Below, one piece after another: positions 59,120-64,000 of a stretch of DNA of 64,000 nt; position 1 is the first letter of the stretch; each line of letters opens with the position of its first letter. The translations under genes and the position numbers were made by a program. The notes under the pieces are model-generated. The model had not been told where the DNA came from and ran no database searches. It saw nothing but the letters and a program-made list of their open reading frames with translations. This stretch comes from Agelaius tricolor (lineage: Eukaryota; Chordata; Aves; Passeriformes; Icteridae). The stretch is from NCBI GenBank assembly GCA_023055355.1, contig JALJCS010000035.1, positions 3,100,001 to 3,164,000 on the forward strand, in the 5' to 3' direction.

Positions 59120-59207
59120 GTCCATCCCTGAGGCGGGACCAGCGCTGAGGGCGCGGGAGGCGGAGGCGGCCGCGGATCCCTTCAGAAGGCGGCTGGAGGC
59201 CGGGCAG
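59120..59207 (+). other. CYBC1: Probable CYBC1 exon 1 (5' untranslated), donor at 59,207
   Basis: CpG-island sequence ending in the donor GGGCAG|GTACCG. The CYBC1 start codon is in the next exon, so a non-coding first exon is expected upstream, and this is the best candidate. The 5' boundary is arbitrary. Confidence 0.5.
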
Positions 59208-61376
59208 GTACCGCGGGCATGGGGCTGGGTGAGGGTGAAGGTGAGGGGCGGCCTCGGGCTCCCCACACGCGGGGGGACAAAAGCCGCGGGTTGGGTGGGT
59301 CAGGGCTGGGGAGGGTCTTCCCCTCCCTGAGGGGGAAACCACGCTGGGCTGGGAGCAGGTGCAGGTTTGGGAGGTAAAAAAAATCAGCTCTGTAAAGAAA
59401 ATTCACCTGATGTGTGGTTCTGACTTGATGGTTCGATTTCAAGGGGTGAAAATTTCAGTTCTTCCATTGGGTTTTGCTGGCTCGCTCTCAACCGAGAGCT
59501 TGGAGGAAGCATGAGAATGTTATTTTGATGCTGGAGATCAGTTCATTGTCAAACCAGACAAATTCAAGCAAAATTGAGGTTTGGAATTTGAAATGAAAGA
59601 GCAGCACCTCTCTCTTTCTCTGTATTCTAAATACCTCTTTCTCTGTGTTCTACTAAAACTTTAGTATTTGCTTTAGGGCGCGTTTATGATTTATTTATTA
59701 AATGTAACTTTAGAAGCTGCTTTGGTGCTTTTTATTCCAAGGTCCGTCTCTTGCAAGCAACAGCCTGTGAGAGACAATGCACTGATGTTGAGTGTCCAAC
59801 ATTAAACCAAAACTGGCATTTGCCTGCTTGAACTTCCCTAAATTATTATGGGGAGGAGATACCAAAGGTTGCATTAATGGACTTGACTGATAAGTGTGAG
59901 AATTATGTTCTAAGTAGGGTGTAGCATTTGTTAAATACACTGAGATTTCTGCAGTGATCTCGACGTGTTTTTAACTTGGATTTGATAGCAGGCAGGAGAA
60001 AGCGTTGTACATGCAGAAGTATTTTCCGGTATATTGAGAACAACTCACAGGAGTCATTTGAAAATTAAAATTTGATGCTTGACATCCGGAGGAGATGGAG
60101 TGTGTCTTACGCATAAGTGCTTCTGGCTCTTTCGGTTTCAGATGCTCTCAGATGTGTTGCTAAGAGATTAAAATCAAAGTCGTGGGTGCTTTTTGTTTAA
60201 CTGAAAAGACCTGGCTAAGTCTGCTCCCCTGGAGCTTTGTATCCAAACTAGCAGAATTGCAGGAGCACCTTCTTGTATCCAAGAACAGCTGGATAACTAA
60301 AGGACTGAAAGTCACATATTTGCCTTTTGTGAGAACTTGGATGTGCTCAGACCTGCTCTCTCTGTGTTATCCAAACCTGATGAATGTTGGCATTTTCTTG
60401 AAACCTGTTATGATGGGCAGCTAACAGCAGCTTAATGCCAACCTCCTTGAACTGGTTCTGTGGGACAGGATGCCCAGGGAAGTGGTGGAGCCACCATCCC
60501 TGGAAGTGTTCAAAAATCATGTAGGTGAGGTGCTTAAGGACATGGTTTAGTGGTGGACTGGGCAGTGCTGGGTTAGTTGTTGGGCTTCATGATCTTAAAG
60601 GTCTTTCTCACCCTAGGTAACTCTGATTCTGTGCTGTAAAACAGTAAAAATGTACTGAAAATGCTGCATGGGATTACCCAGCTCTTCCTGGTTTTAATTA
60701 GTGCCTGGCCTTTTAGTCTCTGCTGTTTCTGCCTGGGATGAAGGCATGGTCTTGTTGAGGACAGACAAGCATACTTGTTGTTGGAGGCTCCTGCTTGTGT
60801 TCCTGAGGTGGCTTGGAAGAAGGGAATGCTGTCTGTGGCATTATGGGATGGTGGCAGTGCCTGGCTGCAGCCCTTCCTGGGCTGCAAAGGCTGCACTGTC
60901 CTGCCCCAGCTCCCAGACCACCCCTTCCCACAACCCTCTGAGCTCACAGGAAAAATGCTCCCAAAGAGATTTCCATTCCCCTGGCTGTTTTATCTGTTTG
61001 AAGGGTTGCATGAATCAGCAACAACATTGTTCCAGCTTCTTGTTTTTCACATTTTTCTTCTTGAATCTGATTATAATAGAAAGACACTTTTACCCCTAAA
61101 ACGAGAACTTTCTTCCAAGAGTTCACATTCCTGTTGTTGTTATGCAACTCTCGACATGACAGTTTTACTTTGTGGTTATTTTCAGTGTACATATTGCTCT
61201 TCCTGTCAAAAAAGACTGTGTTCTTACCCTGGAGTATCTTTTATAGTCTAGATTAAGACTTGGTAAATCCTGGAAGGGGAACTGCTGAAATTGTCAATGA
61301 TTAAATTTTTTTTTCTTTCTTTCTTTTTTTTTTTTTATTTTTGGTTTTGTTTGGTGGTTTTTTTTTTTTTGTACAG
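59208..61376 (+). other. CYBC1: CYBC1 intron 1 (probable)
   Basis: Contains one CR1 3' fragment and, just before exon 2, an unusually long T-rich tract (61,305-61,370) that serves as polypyrimidine tract before TTTGTACAG. No other features recognised. Confidence 0.5.
60440..60640 (+). mobile_element. CR1 LINE 3' fragment
   Basis: Contains GGAGCCACCATCCCTGGAAG, TTGGGCTTCATGATCTTAAA and TAACTCTGATTCTGTG, the CR1 3' end in plus orientation. Confidence 0.85.
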
Positions 61377-61507
61377 TGAGGTTTCATGAGTCAAACTGAG
61401 CTGTTGGGAGTTTCTGTTGAAGATGTACATGTTGGTTGAAAAACGCACAAATTCCCATCTTCACCTAAAGAGGTCACCTGGCATCCGCTCCTGGTCTCTC
61501 TGTGTTG
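61377..61507 (+). CDS. CYBC1: CYBC1 exon 2 (first coding exon, coding 61,423-61,507)
   Basis: First coding exon of CYBC1 (EROS, human C17orf62), a small ER membrane chaperone. In mammals it stabilises the gp91phox-p22phox heterodimer of the phagocyte NADPH oxidase. Acceptor TTTGTACAG at 61,376 follows a long pyrimidine tract, and 46 nt of 5' UTR precede the ATG at 61,423. The exon encodes 28 residues, MYMLVEKRTNSHLHLKRSPG then IRSWSLCV, plus one base. Donor is GTTG|GTAAGA. Human CYBC1 reads MYLQVETRTSSRLHLKRAPG, so identity is clear. An ATG three codons in (M3) could also be used, but the first matches the family start. The plus-strand gene diverges from NARF, as in human. Confidence 0.93.
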
Positions 61508-62942
61508 GTAAGAGCCCAGCATTCATTCCAGGGCTTGCTTTGAGGGAAGAGGGTCACAATAAACTCCTGAAAGAGCCCCTAGTGAAATCCCTGCCTTCCA
61601 GGCATTTTCCTCTCCAGAAGAGGAGAGGTTGTGCTTTGAACTCTTCCTTTCTCTTCGCCACTGAATGAGTGTGAAGCCTCAGCATGGCAGTTTCACTGTG
61701 AGACTTTCAGTCTCATCTGGAGAACCTCAGGAGCTCATGGATGGAATTTTAAAGGAGTCCTGAAAGATCAAGAACAGAAGGTTTATTATGTGTGGAGCTT
61801 CTGAAGGGGATTTTAGCTCAAGGAACATCTCAGTTTGCAGGAGTGGAAAACTGCAGTGGGACCCTGCTGGGTTGGGTTGTGTGTATGTGGTTGGTGCTGA
61901 GCTCCTGAGGACTCTGTATGAAATGGGAAGTCATACAGGATATTCTGAAAGGCATCTTTATAAACACCACTGAATATGCAGGAAAAATAAACTTGTTAGG
62001 ATTGTACTGAGAGAGCTGCTGGGGAAAATCTGGTGTATCCTGCTTTCCAGCTGGGCAGATCCCAGTGTGTGCTGGGAAAATCTGGTGTATCCTGCTTTCC
62101 AGCTGAGCAGATCCCAGTGTGTGCTGGGAAAATCTGGTGTATCCTGCTTTCCAGCTGAGCAGATGCCAGTGTGTGCTGGGAAAATCTGGTGTATCCTGCT
62201 TTCCAGCTGGGCAGATGCCAGTGTGTGCTGGGAAAATCTGGTGTATCCTGCTTTCCAGCTGGGCAGATCCCAGTGTGTGCTGGGAAAATCTGGTGTATCC
62301 TGCTTTCCAGCTGGGCAGATCCCAGTGTGTGCTGGGAAAATCTGGTGTATCCTGCTTTCCAGCTGGGCAGATCCCAGTGTGTGCTGGGAAAATCTGGTGT
62401 ATCCTGCTTTCCAGCTGAGCAGATGCCAGTGTGTAACACCACGTTGGCATTGCTTTCAGGGATGTGCCTGAGAAGATCTTTGCAGTTGCAGCAGCCTCTG
62501 GGCCATGGGGCACTCTTCAGCTGCTTCCTCCTCTCTGAGAGAAAGGAGCTGGCACTTTCTGACACAGCTTTACTGCAAAAGTTGTCTTTTGGCTCCATAG
62601 AGCACTTAAAGGGGAAAATAACCATTGCAAGGTTTGTGTGAGCACTCCAAGTTGTGCTGTGCTGAGGGGAAGTATGGTGTCATGGCTAAATTGAGTCTCT
62701 GAGGTTCTGTTCCCAATTGTGTCACAAAATTTTTATTTCTGACCCCAGCCACTGTGCTTTTAATGCCTTTGCAGAATGGAAGTTTTTTTAATACTGAGAG
62801 AAAAAAATAACTTGACTTTCATATAGTGATCTATGTTGCAGTCACATTTTTCCTGTTTTTGAAAAGTGATGTTTTTCTTCAGGGAATTTTATGTGATTTT
62901 TGAGCTGCTTATTTGTCTTAATTCTCTCTTCTTTCCTCCTAG
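61508..62942 (+). other. CYBC1: CYBC1 intron 2
   Basis: 1.4 kb intron mostly occupied in its middle by a 52-bp minisatellite (listed separately). The rest is unremarkable. Confidence 0.9.
62021..62436. repeat. 52-bp minisatellite, 8 copies, in CYBC1 intron 2
   Basis: Eight head-to-tail copies of a 52-bp unit beginning GGAAAATCTGGTGTATCCTG and containing TTTCCAGCTGGGCAGATCCC, with only a few variable sites (CTGGGCAG/CTGAGCAG and ATCCC/ATGCC). All three plus frames and two minus frames are open, giving 99-227 codon repeats that are not genes. The low divergence suggests a young, possibly length-variable array. Confidence 0.95.
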
Positions 62943-62984
62943 GAATAGCCTCCATAGGTTTGGCTGCTGCTTATTATAGTGCAG
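62943..62984 (+). CDS. CYBC1: CYBC1 exon 3 (second coding exon)
   Basis: 42-nt exon: acceptor TCCTAG|GAATAG, donor AGTGCAG|GTAATG. Joined to exon 2 it reads SLCVGIASIGLAAAYYSA. Human is SLLVGILSIGLAAAYYSG, the start of the first membrane segment. Phase 1 at both ends. The remaining exons (human DSLGWKLFYVTG onwards) were not found before 64,000, so the gene is cut by the window edge. Confidence 0.92.
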
Positions 62985-64000
62985 GTAATGCTCTATCACT
63001 TTTTTGGGAGAGTTATTTCTTTCCTGGTAATCTGTTTCTCATGCTGATGAGTCATCTGCAGCTTCTGTCTGGCCCTTCAAAGGCAGTGGAGGTTCCTCTC
63101 CCCCTGTGTGGTGTGAATATTAAAACCAAGAATAACTGTTGCCTCTGTGGCTTACTGTGCTGTGGTGCTCTATTACTCAGCCTCCTTTTCCATTTGCAAG
63201 GATTTTTACTAATGATATTGGTACTCTGTGGCATTTTGTACTTTCAGTGTTTTCTAAATGTGATTAGCTGCTCCCCCCAGCTCTCCTGGGAGGCCATGGA
63301 ATGATGATTTGACACCCTAATGAAATGATTACTTTGCCTGTGACGGAAGTTCTCTGTTTCTCTGGAAACTCTCAGATCATCACTGGCAGAGATGATGAGA
63401 TTACTCATGCCAGCACCTTCAGGGATGAGACAGCTCCTGCTGCTGCTTCTCCCCCTGCAGTGCAGCAGCCTGCACCAAATGCCAGCTGTCCTTCCATCCA
63501 TGGGCTTGGTCCTGGAAGTGCCCTGTGCTGCATCCTGTTAACATCAAGTGTTAAAGCTTAATAGTGTGTAGGAATGTGCCACCAATAGAGCCCACGTATT
63601 TTTATTTAAAAATTTAAAGAGAAAAATGCAGTGAAAGCTGCTTGAGCCACCAGCCAAATCAGCCTTGTTTTTCTTAAGACATTGCAACAAAGTTTTCTGA
63701 AATCTCAGCACAGTTCTGTTGTGCCTTCAGTTAAAAGCCTGAGCGAGCAAATTATTCAGGCTGTGACATGTAAACATTTCCAGGACATGAAATGCAAATG
63801 TTTGTTTGTCAAGAGGACCAACTGCTTCCTTTTATGCAGAAGCATGTTTGCTTTATTGAATTTTCATTGTTTTTATCCTTGTCCTCTGCAGCACAAATAT
63901 TTGGTGTTTGACAGCAGGTTGGCAGTTTTGTGAATGCCTTTTGAGATGCCTTTGTACAGAAGAGAAAGATGTGATGTTACAACCTTGCCAATAATAAATA
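62985..64000 (+). other. CYBC1: CYBC1 intron 3, partial
   Basis: No further CYBC1 exon recognised. A 134-codon frame (62,900-63,304) merely reads through exon 3 into the intron. Confidence 0.7.

Larger units (their letters stand above)
58960..59350. promoter_or_regulatory. CYBC1: CYBC1 CpG-island promoter, probably bidirectional
   Basis: CpG-rich island holding the likely CYBC1 start on the plus strand and a plausible spliced start on the minus strand. Two YY1-type motifs in opposite orientation flank the centre: GCCGCCATCTTGGC at 59,026-59,039 and CAAAATGGCCGCG at about 59,099-59,111. Confidence 0.7.

Noticed and set aside
62021..62436. Regular repeat array resembling a CRISPR array
   Set aside because: Units are identical head-to-tail copies without unique spacers, in vertebrate intronic DNA. 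The same reasoning excludes the 34-bp array.
61830..62641. Frames of 99-227 codons on both strands
   Set aside because: They are readings of the 52-bp minisatellite in CYBC1 intron 2.
62900..63304. 134-codon plus-strand frame with membrane-like stretches
   Set aside because: It is CYBC1 exon 3 plus read-through into intron 3 beyond a good GTAATG donor.

Overview
The window is vertebrate nuclear DNA, and almost certainly from a bird. The non-coding DNA carries many fragments of CR1 LINE 3' ends with their typical ATTCTRTG-like termini. Genes are spliced and start in CpG islands, and gene order matches human 17q25.3 (CYBC1 - NARF - FOXK2), which as I recall corresponds to avian chromosome 18. 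The exact species cannot be read from the sequence.

Layout. (1) 1-5,549: intron 1 of FOXK2. The minus-strand first coding exon of FOXK2 is at 5,550-5,893, inside a CpG island that reaches about 6,400. (2) 6,400-36,850: a roughly 30 kb spacer between FOXK2 and the 3' end of NARF, with no protein gene that I recognise. It holds an orphan CpG island (about 24,660-25,680) and a compact RNA polymerase III cluster: U6 snRNA on the minus strand at 28,568-28,674 with its whole promoter, then tRNA-iMet, tRNA-Gln(CTG) and tRNA-Gln(TTG), all on the plus strand between 29,504 and 31,631. A 34-bp minisatellite of about 27 copies lies at 33,890-34,807. (3) 36,852-53,057: the complete NARF coding region on the minus strand. 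I assembled 11 coding exons whose splice phases all agree, giving 1,380 nt, 459 residues plus stop. (4) 53,060-64,000: the NARF CpG-island promoter, a gene-poor spacer, a second CpG island at about 58,980-59,350, and the plus-strand gene CYBC1, for which a probable 5' non-coding exon and the first two coding exons are present. The rest of CYBC1 lies past the window edge.

FOXK2 (transcription factor), NARF (iron-sulfur, hydrogenase-like, prelamin-A binding) and CYBC1 (chaperone for the phagocyte NADPH oxidase) are not one pathway; they are neighbours by conserved synteny. I see no clear undescribed system. The best leads are these: an 84-bp near-perfect inverted repeat in the two introns bracketing NARF exons 6-8, a layout that can favour a circular RNA; a possible alternative, phase-compatible first exon of NARF firing from the CYBC1 promoter; the Pol III cluster; and an orphan CpG island with its own minisatellite.
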